Positions 15,330 through 24,436 of a stretch of 64,000 nucleotides of DNA are shown piece after piece (the stretch's first letter is position 1; the number at the start of each line of letters is the position of its first letter). The DNA lies in NCBI GenBank assembly GCA_036388475.1, contig DASVRT010000085.1, positions 1-64,000 of the forward strand, written 5' to 3'. Below the pieces are notes generated by a model. That model was given only the letters and a program-made list of their open reading frames with translations, was not told the DNA's origin and did not search any database. The DNA comes from JALZHR01 sp036388475. Its GTDB lineage: Bacteria > Acidobacteriota > Blastocatellia > Pyrinomonadales > Pyrinomonadaceae. The translations under genes and the position numbers were made by a program.

Positions 15330-18104
15330 ATGAAACGAAAAACTAAATTACAAGCCATTATTCTATTTGCAGTATTTACTTTGAGCGCGCAGCACGCGCA
15401 AGCTCAGCAAAACGTTACCGGCGCGACCCTCAGCGGCACAGTCGAAGACACAAATGGAGCTTTTATCAAAGGGGCATCGGTCACGACCAGAAATCTGGAA
15501 ACAGGTCAGAACCAAACAAGCGTCAGCGATGAAGACGGGCGCTTTCGCTTCTCTTATTTGCCGGTCGGCAGTTATGAAGTTAGAGCCGAAGCCGGCGGTT
15601 TTAATCCCGTGAGCCAAAATTTGACGGCGACGGTCGGGCAGGCTCTGGAAATTACTATTGAACTGAGAATCAAAAACGTTTCCGCACAGGTCGAAGTCAG
15701 GACGGACGCGCCAATTGTCGAACTCAACCGGACGCAGGTTACCGAAACGATTTTGCCGAAAGACATTGAAGATTTGCCGCTGAACGGACGAAACTACGTT
15801 GATTTAGCGTTATTAATTCCCGGCGTTTCGCGCACGAATACCGGCAGCGTGCAAAGATTCGCGGAAACTTCAGCCGTGCCGGGAACGGGAATATCGGTTG
15901 CCGGACAGCGAAATTTAGCCAACAGCTTTATCGTGGACGGCTCGTCGGCAAACGACGATTCGGTCGAGCTTGCCGGAACGTATTACAGCCAGGAAGTCAT
16001 CAGAGAATTTCAGGTCGTCACGAACGGCGCGGTCGCCGAGTTCGGGCGCGCTTCGGGCGGTTTCGTCAATATACTCACTCAATCCGGCACAAACGAGATT
16101 CGCGGAAAGATTTACGGATTTTTGCGCGACGACAAATTCGACGCCGGAAACCCGCTCGCGCCGACGAAAGATCCTTTAACGCAGACGCAATACGGCGGAA
16201 GTTTCGGCACGCCGATTATCAGAAACCGCACGTTTTTCTTCGGAAACTTCGAGCAGACTCGCCGCAACGACTCGAACGTGATTACGATTTCACCGGCGAA
16301 TGTCGCGGCAATCAATAACCGACTCACGGCAATCGGTTATCAAGGCGGTCTTATTCAAACGGGTCTGGTGCCGGGCGGTTACGATACGACCAATTTCTTC
16401 GGCAGAGTTGACCACCAGATCAACTCCCGAAATACATTTACCGCGACCTATAACTTTTACGACATCAATGCGGTGAATGCGCGCACGGTCGGCGGACTAA
16501 ATGCAGTCAGCCGCGGCACTAATCTCGACAACCAGGACAGCACGATAAATACGCAAAATATCACGACCATCGGTTCGCGCTCGCTCAATGAATTTCGTTT
16601 CCAGTTTCGCCGCAGTATTCTTTCCGCGCCGGCAATCGACCGAATCGGTCCGGCGGTAAATATCAACGGCGCGGCAAGCTTCGGCACGGCGACCATTTCG
16701 CCGACCGAAAGGGATATTGAGCTTTATCAATTAACCGACAGTTTCAGCACGATACTCGGAAAGCATTCGCTCAAAGGCGGCGTCGAGCTTCTTTATAACG
16801 ATTTGAACATCGGTTTTCCCGGCGCGATTCAGGGCGTTTACACTTTTACTAATCTGGCGAATTTTCTCACGGGCAATTACAGCCAGTTTCAGCAGGCTTT
16901 CGGCGAGCCGTCGCAAAAACAGAAAAACCCGAATTTCGGTTTATTCGCGCAGGACGAGTGGAAGCCGCGCCGGAATTTAACCTTCAATCTCGGCTTGCGT
17001 TACGATTTACAGTTTTTGCCCGACCCGGTAAAAACGGATACCGACAATCTCGCGCCGCGTGTCGGCATCGCCTACTCGCCCAATGAAAAAACGGTTATTC
17101 GCGGCAGCTTCGGCATTTATTATGACCGCATTCCGACCCGCGCGACATCGAATGCTTTGCAGCGCGACGGCGCGAAATATATTGTGGCAATTCTTTCGCG
17201 CATATCGCCGGGCGCTCCCGTTTTTCCGAATGTCTTAACTTCTCAACCTTCAGTTTTGACTGTTAAGCCAAGCATTACGCGGATTGATCCGAATATCGAA
17301 AATAATTCGAGCTATCAGGCAAATTTACAAATAGAACGGGAATTGCCGTTCGATGCTTCCGTTTCGGTCGGGTATTTGTATCTACGCGGGCTTCACATTA
17401 TTTTGTCGAGAAATGTCAATGCACCGCGCTGCACGGCGGCGGTTGATCCGAATCTTTGCCGTCCAGACCCGAATTTCGGCAATATCTCGCGTTACGAAGG
17501 TTCAGGCGATTCTTCCTACAATGGAATGATTGTGTCGTTTAATAAGCGTCAGGGAGATTGGTCAAGCGTCAGACTTTCTTACACGCTCTCGAAATCAATC
17601 GACAATGCCGGCAATTTCTTTTTCTCGACCCCGCAGGACAATTTTAATCTGCGCGGCGAGCGCGGGCTTTCCGACAATGACCAGCGCCATCGTTTGACTA
17701 TCAGCGGAACTTTTAACACGCCGAAAACGCTTGAAAACGCTTTCGTCAGACGAGCGTTCGGCGGTTTTCAAGTCAGTTATATTTTTACTTATGCTTCGCG
17801 TCTTCCGTTTAATATTCTGGCAGGCAGCGATTTGAACGGTGATTCAAACAACAACGACCGACCTTTGGGAGTCGGGCGCAATACCGGACGAGGATTTGAT
17901 TACGCATCGTTGGATATGCGACTCTCTCGCCGGTTTCAATTGACGGAGCGCTTTAATCTGGAATTGCTTGCCGAGGGCTTCAATCTATTTAATCGCGCCA
18001 ATTATTCCGTGCCGAACAATACGATTACTTCGCCTGCGTTCGGGCGAGCAACGGTAGCGTTTGATCCGCGGCAGATTCAATTCGGATTCAGGCTGAATTT
18101 TTAG
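15330..18104 (+). CDS. TonB-dependent receptor with carboxypeptidase-regulatory-like domain
   Basis: About 924 residues, outer membrane. A signal peptide is followed by a carboxypeptidase-regulatory-like beta-sandwich (GATLSGTVEDTNGAFIKGA to about residue 110) and a plug with LPLNGRNYVDLALLIPGV, typical of Oar-like acidobacterial receptors. A long beta-barrel follows, ending IQFGFRLNF with the C-terminal aromatic needed for BAM assembly. Barrel landmarks include FNLGLRYDLQF and YSPNEKTVIRGSFGIYYD. It imports an unidentified ligand using TonB. The ATG at 15330 follows AAAGG by seven bases and starts a clean signal peptide (MKRKTK...), so it is preferred over the ATG at 15288. Confidence 0.88.
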   Translation: MKRKTKLQAIILFAVFTLSAQHAQAQQNVTGATLSGTVEDTNGAFIKGASVTTRNLETGQNQTSVSDEDGRFRFSYLPVGSYEVRAEAGGFNPVSQNLTATVGQALEITIELRIKNVSAQVEVRTDAPIVELNRTQVTETILPKDIEDLPLNGRNYVDLALLIPGVSRTNTGSVQRFAETSAVPGTGISVAGQRNLANSFIVDGSSANDDSVELAGTYYSQEVIREFQVVTNGAVAEFGRASGGFVNILTQSGTNEIRGKIYGFLRDDKFDAGNPLAPTKDPLTQTQYGGSFGTPIIRNRTFFFGNFEQTRRNDSNVITISPANVAAINNRLTAIGYQGGLIQTGLVPGGYDTTNFFGRVDHQINSRNTFTATYNFYDINAVNARTVGGLNAVSRGTNLDNQDSTINTQNITTIGSRSLNEFRFQFRRSILSAPAIDRIGPAVNINGAASFGTATISPTERDIELYQLTDSFSTILGKHSLKGGVELLYNDLNIGFPGAIQGVYTFTNLANFLTGNYSQFQQAFGEPSQKQKNPNFGLFAQDEWKPRRNLTFNLGLRYDLQFLPDPVKTDTDNLAPRVGIAYSPNEKTVIRGSFGIYYDRIPTRATSNALQRDGAKYIVAILSRISPGAPVFPNVLTSQPSVLTVKPSITRIDPNIENNSSYQANLQIERELPFDASVSVGYLYLRGLHIILSRNVNAPRCTAAVDPNLCRPDPNFGNISRYEGSGDSSYNGMIVSFNKRQGDWSSVRLSYTLSKSIDNAGNFFFSTPQDNFNLRGERGLSDNDQRHRLTISGTFNTPKTLENAFVRRAFGGFQVSYIFTYASRLPFNILAGSDLNGDSNNNDRPLGVGRNTGRGFDYASLDMRLSRRFQLTERFNLELLAEGFNLFNRANYSVPNNTITSPAFGRATVAFDPRQIQFGFRLNF

Positions 18105-18143
18105 GAGAAAGGAGAATTGTTTCAATCATACAATGCCTTGAGC

Positions 18144-18167
18144 GGGCGCGGGACTTGTCCCGCGCCC
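18144..18167. repeat. REP-like GC-rich palindrome
   Basis: GGGCGCGGGAC (18144-18154) and GTCCCGCGCCC (18157-18167) form an 11-bp perfect stem with a two-base loop. The sequence and the following CCCTACAATTC are typical of dispersed REP-like elements in bacterial intergenic regions. It lies 40 bases after the receptor stop and may also end its transcript. Confidence 0.7.
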
Positions 18168-18279
18168 CTACAATTCTTATTGCAAACCTCAAAAACTATG
18201 CTTATTCTCTAATCTGTCTTAAAAAATATTCAGTACGAATTAAGAATTTCTTTTGCCGAGATGAAAAGACGTAAATGAT

Positions 18280-19509
18280 ATGCGAAGAAAGCTTTGGCTA
18301 ATAATAGGGCTATTTGTTTTGGGAATGTCCGGCTGTCCGTTGCCGGAAACGGCTGTCACCGATGAGGCTCGTGAGCCGGTAACGGAACAGGTAAATACAA
18401 AGACACCGGAAACCCTGCCGGTTTCGACACCGCGTAAAGTTACCAAAAAATATTCCGGCGTGGCGGTTGGTAAGCGTCGGCTTTGGACTGAAAGCGTCAA
18501 TACGCAGATTGGTTTCGACCGCGCTTCGCGGGCAGCGATTCTTTTTTACGCGCTCGAACTCGATGCGCAAAAAACGGCTGAAAATAAAACTTTTAATCGT
18601 CCTTCGGTCAATAAATGGCTCAACAAGGAATTAAATCTGGCACAACAAAATTATCAATTTGCCGCCAAAACCTGCCGGTCAAACGATTGGACCTGCACAA
18701 ACCCGACAACCGATTCCGACGATTTCGTTGCCAAAGCGCGCTCATCGCGGATTCCTGCCGACTTTGATTCGTGGCAGGAAAATATCGCTGAATTTATGGG
18801 AATTTACGTCGCCGAGCAAATTCATCTGGCTCAAGTTTTCCCGACCACCAGCAGTGAAATCGATATGTTCAACGACAACGAATGGAACGGCGACCGGACC
18901 GGCGACCGTAAATTTTTTCTCACTTTCGACGACGGACCGACCGCTTCCGGCGGAAACACCGATAAGGTTCTCGAAATATTAGCCGCGCAGAAAAAATCGG
19001 CAGTTTTTTTCGTTCTCGGTCGGAGCTTCGCCAATCGCCAAAAAACGAACGGCGCTGCCGCGCTCGCTGAGCTTTATAAAGGACAATGTGTCGGCGCGCA
19101 CGGTTGGGAACATCTTTCACACGAAAAACGCTCGAAGTATGCGGTCGAAAGCCGTTGGCAATCTTCCGTCACGGACACGATCGCGCTGCTCAAAAATAGT
19201 TTCGACGGCACCTCGATTTTCCTGCCGTTGTTTCGTCCGCCTTACGGACAGCGCAAATCCGACAGCGGCGCGTTTTTTCAAAAAGAAGGCTTACGGGTCG
19301 CGCTCTGGAATATGGATTCTCAGGATTGGAATGCCAGAATTCAAATCGAAGACATCATCAACCGGATGGAAATTTTAATGCTTATCAAACGTCGCGGCGT
19401 TTTATTGTTTCACGATATTCATCCGAAAGCCCAAAAAGCCGTGCCGGTCATCATCGCCGAATTCGGCAGCGCAGTCGAATGGGGCGATTGTCATCAGCTC
19501 GCCGAATAG
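18280..19509 (+). CDS. Polysaccharide deacetylase lipoprotein
   Basis: 409 residues. The N-terminus is a lipoprotein signal ending in LGMSGC, so the mature protein should be lipid-anchored. Residues about 60-200 form an unassigned helical region with a CRSNDWTC pair of Cys. The NodB deacetylase domain covers about 210-405. Motifs are FFLTFDDGPTASGG (metal Asp), GAHGWEHLSH (metal His pair), FRPPYGQRKS and GVLLFHDIHPKA (catalytic His). The fusion of a long N-terminal domain to the deacetylase distinguishes it from the small deacetylase at 2731-3450. Substrate is unknown; an envelope glycan is likely. Confidence 0.85.
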   Translation: MRRKLWLIIGLFVLGMSGCPLPETAVTDEAREPVTEQVNTKTPETLPVSTPRKVTKKYSGVAVGKRRLWTESVNTQIGFDRASRAAILFYALELDAQKTAENKTFNRPSVNKWLNKELNLAQQNYQFAAKTCRSNDWTCTNPTTDSDDFVAKARSSRIPADFDSWQENIAEFMGIYVAEQIHLAQVFPTTSSEIDMFNDNEWNGDRTGDRKFFLTFDDGPTASGGNTDKVLEILAAQKKSAVFFVLGRSFANRQKTNGAAALAELYKGQCVGAHGWEHLSHEKRSKYAVESRWQSSVTDTIALLKNSFDGTSIFLPLFRPPYGQRKSDSGAFFQKEGLRVALWNMDSQDWNARIQIEDIINRMEILMLIKRRGVLLFHDIHPKAQKAVPVIIAEFGSAVEWGDCHQLAE

Positions 19510-19597
19510 TAAATCATTCCAAATCCACCACGAACGACGCATAAATCGGCGGGCGCGGTTCGGGAACTAATGGACGTTCTCAAAAAGGGTCATTTCT

Positions 19598-19627
19598 GAG
19601 ACGGATTTTATCAGTATTTGCCGTCTC
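19598..19627. repeat. GAGACGG/CCGTCTC stem in a convergent gap
   Basis: GAGACGG (19598-19604) pairs with CCGTCTC (19621-19627). Two further GAGACGG copies lie on the other side of the neighbouring gene (20817-20823, 20832-20838), in front of its start. The stem has no U-tract; its role is unknown. Confidence 0.45.
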
Positions 19628-19694
19628 GTAAATCGGCGTTTTTGAGGCTTTAGTGTTGCTAATTCACGCGCCCGCCCCTGCAAAAGCAAAGAGC

Positions 19695-20633
19695 TTACTG
19701 GTTAGATTGAAAATCAGGCGTTACTTCAAAACGGCTAAACACGCCGTACTCGAATGTGGTTTTACCACCGAGCAATAATTCTGCGGAACCGTCTGCTTTG
19801 TCGCGTCCTCTATCGAAGGTGGAAATAGTAATCTGCGTCGGCGTGAGAATCTCGAATCGGCTGTTTGCGTATTTAAACTCGAATTTCATGAAAGTTAACG
19901 GACTCTGTAGCGAAGGGTGATTTATTGTCCATTCCTGCACCTCGCGCCGCAGTCGGAGTGTTTCCCGGTCTAGCCACAACCGCCCCCGATACAACGACTC
20001 GGCGCCCTGCAATTTCTTGGGTAGAGAGGAGAGCTTTATAATTAGCTCCGGATTTTGTGAAACTTGCTGATATTGAATAACTATGACTTCGTGCCCGTCG
20101 ATTTTCTCAACCCCGGCATCGGTAAAACGGAAGGACCGGCTAAAACGTTCATCAAGCGGCAATCCCTGATTAAGCGTATATCCAGAAACCTTAGTGTCGA
20201 GATCGTACCTGCTGCTTTCGCGATTGAGGCGCTCAAGCTCCTTTTTTATGGATTTCGATTTAGCTAAGCGTGCGAATAACTGCTCCGCCCTCTGGTCACG
20301 CCCGGCGACTGCCTTGCCGTCGACAAGACGCACATTGCGATACTCAAACCTGGAAGAGTTATCCAGCGGCGATTGGTAAATAATCAAATCCGAGACAATT
20401 TCGCGCCGCCGTTTCACCCCTTTATAATCGTATTCTTCTATCTTTTGGGCTTCCTCAGCGCTGAGGTCTTTAAATGCCTGAATATACTCGCTTCGCCGGA
20501 GCATTGCCTTTTTAATAAGCTCTTCAATCGAGATTGTATCTGATGTCGGCGCCGTTGTTGACTGCTGGCTGAAAGCTGAACCGGAGATCAGAAAAGAAAG
20601 CGCGATGAGTAAACAGATAATATGTCTAAGCAT
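19695..20633 (-). CDS. Exported LolA/MucB-like protein of unknown function
   Basis: 312 residues with a signal peptide ending in SAFSQ. The C-terminal half has the pattern of LolA/MucB-type half-barrels: SFRFTDAGVEKIDGHEVIVIQYQ, then YRGRLWLDRETLRLRREVQEW, then a final set of beta strands. This fold binds lipids or lipidated partners in the periplasm. The N-terminal part is charged and helical (RRSEYIQAFKDLSAEEAQKI). No neighbouring gene on the same strand suggests a specific role. The assignment to the fold is by pattern only. Confidence 0.6.
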   Translation of the reverse strand: MLRHIICLLIALSFLISGSAFSQQSTTAPTSDTISIEELIKKAMLRRSEYIQAFKDLSAEEAQKIEEYDYKGVKRRREIVSDLIIYQSPLDNSSRFEYRNVRLVDGKAVAGRDQRAEQLFARLAKSKSIKKELERLNRESSRYDLDTKVSGYTLNQGLPLDERFSRSFRFTDAGVEKIDGHEVIVIQYQQVSQNPELIIKLSSLPKKLQGAESLYRGRLWLDRETLRLRREVQEWTINHPSLQSPLTFMKFEFKYANSRFEILTPTQITISTFDRGRDKADGSAELLLGGKTTFEYGVFSRFEVTPDFQSNQ

Positions 20634-20810
20634 AATACGAGTTATTGATTTCTAAACCGGATACTTATTGGAAATTATGAATCGCAGCACCATCGGCATT
20701 ACTTTCGTAATGCCCGCCGCTTCGTTAGTATCATCAGCTCGAAGCCGTACGCAATCTGGTATTTTTACTCGGGCACGGCTGTTTTTGAGACTATTGTAGC
20801 ACTGTTTGTT

Positions 20811-20976
20811 GTCTCAGAGACGGGTATTTTTGAGACGGTGAAATTTGTTATTTATCCAAATAATTATTAGGTCTTTTATCTAATAATTCTTTCGCTTCAC
20901 TTATATTTTCTCGCGGCGCGGCGGATTCCGGCTTTAAATCTAAAAACCGAATTATCTTTTAACCGAATTATCTTTT
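20811..20976. repeat. Short repeats in the 20634-21148 gap
   Basis: The words GAGACGG at 20817 and 20832 occur in front of the minus-strand gene. A 16-base unit AACCGAATTATCTTTT is tandemly duplicated at 20945-20960 and 20961-20976. The remaining 515-base gap between divergent genes is AT-rich and shows no gene or RNA structure. Confidence 0.6.
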
Positions 20977-21148
20977 TTTGTTCCGGCAATAAATTAACTG
21001 CCCGTGTGAGTAGTGTCTGTTAAGCAAAATAATCTGATAATTCCTTCTATACCTTTTAGTCGTGAAAAATTATAAAAGTTATTTTGCGTGAAATAAATAC
21101 TTTTTGATTTCGGTAATCGCGGCGAGCGTTTAATTTGACCATCTATTT

Positions 21149-21811
21149 ATGTATAAAAACACTTCGATTTCTAAAATAATCATCGCGCTATTAGTCTTTC
21201 TGCCGATGTCCGGCACGCTGATAAATTGCGCCTCAAAAGCCGTCGGCTCTATCGAAACGAGCAATATGAACGAAAAAGTCGCAAACAATTTGCCGTCGCC
21301 CGGTAAAACGCCGGTTCAAAACGGCAATAACTCCGAAAACATACCGGCTGATTCGTCGAAAATTCCGACGCTGACTTACTGTGAACTCGTTAAAGATGCC
21401 GGCGCTTACGACAAAAAAATCGTCCGCGTGCGGGCAATTTATTTGAACGGATTTGAAAGGAGTTATTTCTACGATTCCCGCTGCGAAAAAGGCGAATCGC
21501 CTGATGCGCCGAAAAATGTTCCGGGCGAGACGTGGGCGGAATGGGACAAATCGTTTGCGACCGAAGGCGATTCGATTCAGGCAAAGCTGAACCGTGAAAT
21601 CAAAGGTTTCGGGCGCCGAGACGTAACGGTCGTCGGCAGATTCTACAGCACCGACGAGCGAAACGACGCGAGCGCGCCGAACAGATTCGGTCATATGAAT
21701 TGCTGCCGCTTTCAATTTCGTATTATGCGCGTCGAAAAAGTCGTCAATTTGGATAAAAAAATCGAAAAAGCCGCTTACGCTGAAAACTTAAATCATGAAA
21801 AAACTCAATAA
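21149..21811 (+). CDS. Exported protein, possible OB-fold-like domain
   Basis: 220 residues. The N-terminal signal ends near TLINCAS; the lipobox is imperfect because Asn precedes the Cys, so lipidation is uncertain. A disordered Asn/Pro/Ser linker (about 30-72) precedes a compact domain beginning TYCELVKDAGAYDKKIVRVR and ending MNCCRFQFRIMRVEKV. The pattern of a YDxKxVRVRA opening, a central DSRC and a late GHMNCC looks like a small secreted beta-barrel of OB type, but no named family is certain. It is the first of eight exported-protein genes in a row and overlaps the next gene by 17 bases, suggesting translational coupling. Confidence 0.65.
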   Translation: MYKNTSISKIIIALLVFLPMSGTLINCASKAVGSIETSNMNEKVANNLPSPGKTPVQNGNNSENIPADSSKIPTLTYCELVKDAGAYDKKIVRVRAIYLNGFERSYFYDSRCEKGESPDAPKNVPGETWAEWDKSFATEGDSIQAKLNREIKGFGRRDVTVVGRFYSTDERNDASAPNRFGHMNCCRFQFRIMRVEKVVNLDKKIEKAAYAENLNHEKTQ

Positions 21812-22391
21812 AATCGCAATTTTATTAGCTTTGTGCTTGGCGCCGGTGATAACCGTCGCGCAGGATTCGAGAGTGAAAATTCCTGCGGAAGTAAAACCGT
21901 TCGTCGAAAAAGGCGCGGCGGCAATCGCGCTCGAAACGGGTGATTTGAACGGCGACGGCGCAATGGATTTTATACTCGTCACGGAAAAGACGAAAACCGA
22001 AACGGGCGGCTCGGATAATGCGGAAGACGAACGCTCGCTGCTGATACTGGTGCGCGACCGCGCGGGCAAATTAACTTTGGCAAAGCGAAACGAAAAAGTT
22101 GTCTACTGCCGCTCGTGCGGCGGCGTGATGGGCGACCCGTTCGCGGGCGTCGAGATGCGGCGGGGCGGTTTTACGGTCAACAACTACGGCGGCAGCAGTT
22201 GGCGCTGGAGCGAAAGTTACGAATTCAATTATTCGCGCCGCGCCGCGACGTGGCAGCTCGTTCGCGCAACGACAGAAACTTTTAACGCGCTGAAGCCGAA
22301 AAAAGTTAAAACCAGAATCCTCCTGCCGAAAAACTTCGGCAAAATCGACATCAATGATTTTGACCCGGCAATGATTGGAAGGCGCGATTAA
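21795..22391 (+). CDS. Exported protein with FG-GAP-like calcium motif
   Basis: 198 residues, with a signal peptide ending TVAQ. Near residues 48-62 is LETGDLNGDGAMDFILVTEK, which has the DxNxDGxxD calcium-binding loop of FG-GAP/VCBS repeats. A CRSCGG pair of Cys and GGFTVNNYGGSSWRWSESYEF follow, so the rest may form a small beta-propeller blade or sandwich. The start overlaps the end of the previous gene. It is the second member of the secreted-protein island. Function unknown. Confidence 0.7.
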   Translation: MKKLNKIAILLALCLAPVITVAQDSRVKIPAEVKPFVEKGAAAIALETGDLNGDGAMDFILVTEKTKTETGGSDNAEDERSLLILVRDRAGKLTLAKRNEKVVYCRSCGGVMGDPFAGVEMRRGGFTVNNYGGSSWRWSESYEFNYSRRAATWQLVRATTETFNALKPKKVKTRILLPKNFGKIDINDFDPAMIGRRD

Positions 22392-22525
22392 ACGAAAAGC
22401 CCGGCGCTTCCGAAACGATTGAAAGGACCGGAGAAATTATCGCGTGTTCCTACAGAATTAAAACTTATGAGAAAAATTAAATCGTTGATTCGCGCGCTTG
22501 ACGCTAATGATAAACAAGAAAATTT

Positions 22526-23035
22526 ATGAAAATTTACACCAGGACTATTATTCATTCGATTCTTTTTGCAGGTTTGGTTTTGTCTCTATCCGCCGGCTCG
22601 CAGGCGCAAACAAAAAAACGTAAACATTCGCGCTGGAACTGGAAAAAACATCAAACGGAAACGATTGATTACGCGAAAAGATATTTGGTTTCCGACATCG
22701 AACCGAATCTGCCGCGCCAAAGTTTCGCCGTTTGGTTTCGGGAAACCGTCGGCAAACCCGCGAAAATTTATTGGGAAATAAACGACTGCGGCGAGCAGAC
22801 AGGCACGTCCGAAGATAAAGGCAGAGATTTTTCGATGTGCGTCAAAGCCTCTGCCGCGCTCGGCTCGGATGTTTCGGTCGGCGTTAATATCCAATTCGGC
22901 ACGTTCAAACGCGGCATTACGCCGGACAAACCCAGTGTCCGGTTCATTTCCGTCAGCCGCGAAGACGACTTCGGTCAGCAGCCGGAAAAATTGTCCGATT
23001 TATCGAAAAGATTAGATGAATTACTGAGCAAATAA
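22526..23035 (+). CDS. Hypothetical exported protein, 169 aa
   Basis: A signal peptide (ending GSQAQ) is followed by a basic segment KKRKHSRWNWKKHQTE and a beta-rich body with two Cys (NDCGEQTG, DFSMCVKA) that may form a disulfide. The C-terminus is a charged helix (DLSKRLDELLSK). No family is recognised. Its stop is four bases before the next start, so it is clearly in an operon with the following DUF2259-like gene. Confidence 0.6.
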   Translation: MKIYTRTIIHSILFAGLVLSLSAGSQAQTKKRKHSRWNWKKHQTETIDYAKRYLVSDIEPNLPRQSFAVWFRETVGKPAKIYWEINDCGEQTGTSEDKGRDFSMCVKASAALGSDVSVGVNIQFGTFKRGITPDKPSVRFISVSREDDFGQQPEKLSDLSKRLDELLSK

Positions 23036-23039
23036 TTTT

Positions 23040-23876
23040 ATGAAACAAATACGATTGTTAATTTTCGCGTTTTTGCTGACGGCGGTAATGTCGGCAAACG
23101 CGCTCGCGGGCGATTACGCCGGGTTGAAAATTTTAGGTTTTTCCAAAGACGGCAAATTTTTGGCGTTTGAAGAATACGGCGCGTTCGACAGCACGGGCGG
23201 CGAATATGAAACGACTTATTACATTGATGTCGTCAAAAATACGTTCGCCGCCGCGCCGACTGTTTTTGAATGGGATATGGATAAATCGGAGAAATCAAAT
23301 TCGGCGATTCTTTCGCGCTACAAAAAAAGCGTCGCCGCAAATTTGCGAAAATTTGGAATTGCCAAAGGCAACACCGGACAGCAAACCGTCGCGCATCTTT
23401 TAAGCGATATGAGCTTTGTCAAACCAATCAAACGCGAGCATTATTTTTACGAAGACGGAAAAAATGAATCGGTTGATAAATTGGTCACGGACTACGAAGG
23501 CGCGTTTATCCGGCGCGACTCGCTCGAAATCGAGAAAGTTATTTTTAGTGCGGGTATTGATTCTTACAATCAAAACACCGAAGAATTTTACGAATTAACG
23601 CTGATTCCGACAATCGCCAAAGAACACGAAGGCTGCTCCGGCGGCTATAAAATCGAGTTAACGCTCCGGGACAACACCGGACACCGCGCCCACGATTTGC
23701 AAACTCTGCAAAAAGACGCGGACGTTTTGCCGAAGTCGCGGCAGTGTCCTTACGGCTACAAAATCGAACAAGTCTATATTTACGAAGGCAAAATCGCGGT
23801 TTTCCTGAATGTTTTCGGTCAGGGTTTTGAAGGTCCCGATATGCGATATATGGTCGTGACGGGAGAAATTCAATGA
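23040..23876 (+). CDS. DUF2259-like secreted protein
   Basis: 278 residues, with a signal peptide ending ALAGD. The opening YAGLKILGFSKDGKFLAFEE and the C-terminal block, with KSRQCPYGYKIEQVYIYEG followed by GQGFEGPDMRYMVVTGEI, fit DUF2259, a family of predicted secreted proteins of unknown role. Its first strand pair resembles a beta-propeller blade. It overlaps the next gene by four bases (ATGA), so translation is coupled. Confidence 0.75.
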   Translation: MKQIRLLIFAFLLTAVMSANALAGDYAGLKILGFSKDGKFLAFEEYGAFDSTGGEYETTYYIDVVKNTFAAAPTVFEWDMDKSEKSNSAILSRYKKSVAANLRKFGIAKGNTGQQTVAHLLSDMSFVKPIKREHYFYEDGKNESVDKLVTDYEGAFIRRDSLEIEKVIFSAGIDSYNQNTEEFYELTLIPTIAKEHEGCSGGYKIELTLRDNTGHRAHDLQTLQKDADVLPKSRQCPYGYKIEQVYIYEGKIAVFLNVFGQGFEGPDMRYMVVTGEIQ

Positions 23877-24403
23877 ATCGAACGTTTTCAAAATCGCTCG
23901 GCGTAATTTTGCTGATTCTGCTTTGCGCGCCGGCATTTTTCGCGCAAAAGAAAAGGACGAAAAGAATATCGAGAGGCGAACGGCTGGTGACAGCTTTGAT
24001 GAACTCAAAAACTTTGCCCGGAAATTTCGGCGATGACGGAGTTTTTTTTGAAGGCTCGGACGGATTATCGCCCGATGTCATTCGGATTCTCGAATTGGGC
24101 GAAAAAGCGATTCCGTTGTTAATCAGTCATCTCGACGACAAGCGTTTTTTCAAACGCCTGACCTTTTGCTGTCTGGCAAATCAGCATAAGCCGCGAAAGG
24201 TCACGGTCGGCGAAGTCGCTTTAGATATTCTGACGATAATTGTTCAGCGAAACGAACCGATGTTTGATTTGAAATGTATTGATGAAGGTGCGCCTGAAGA
24301 CCGATGTGTCGCCGACGGCTATTATGACGAGAAAATCGGCAGACGAAATTGGCTGAAAGCGTATCGCGCCGGAAAGATTGATTACGAAAAATACGAGTAT
24401 TAA
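23873..24403 (+). CDS. Hypothetical exported protein, 176 aa
   Basis: A signal peptide (ending FFAQ) precedes a basic patch KKRTKRISRG. The central segment IRILELGEKAIPLLISHLDD looks like one HEAT-type helical repeat. Four Cys (FCC, KCIDEG, DRCVAD) are present in the body. It starts inside the stop of the DUF2259-like gene and ends 33 bases before the next one, in the same operon. No function can be assigned. Confidence 0.6.
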   Translation: MNRTFSKSLGVILLILLCAPAFFAQKKRTKRISRGERLVTALMNSKTLPGNFGDDGVFFEGSDGLSPDVIRILELGEKAIPLLISHLDDKRFFKRLTFCCLANQHKPRKVTVGEVALDILTIIVQRNEPMFDLKCIDEGAPEDRCVADGYYDEKIGRRNWLKAYRAGKIDYEKYEY

Positions 24404-24436
24404 TTGATTTTGAAAAAGACATCTACCGCATAAAAT

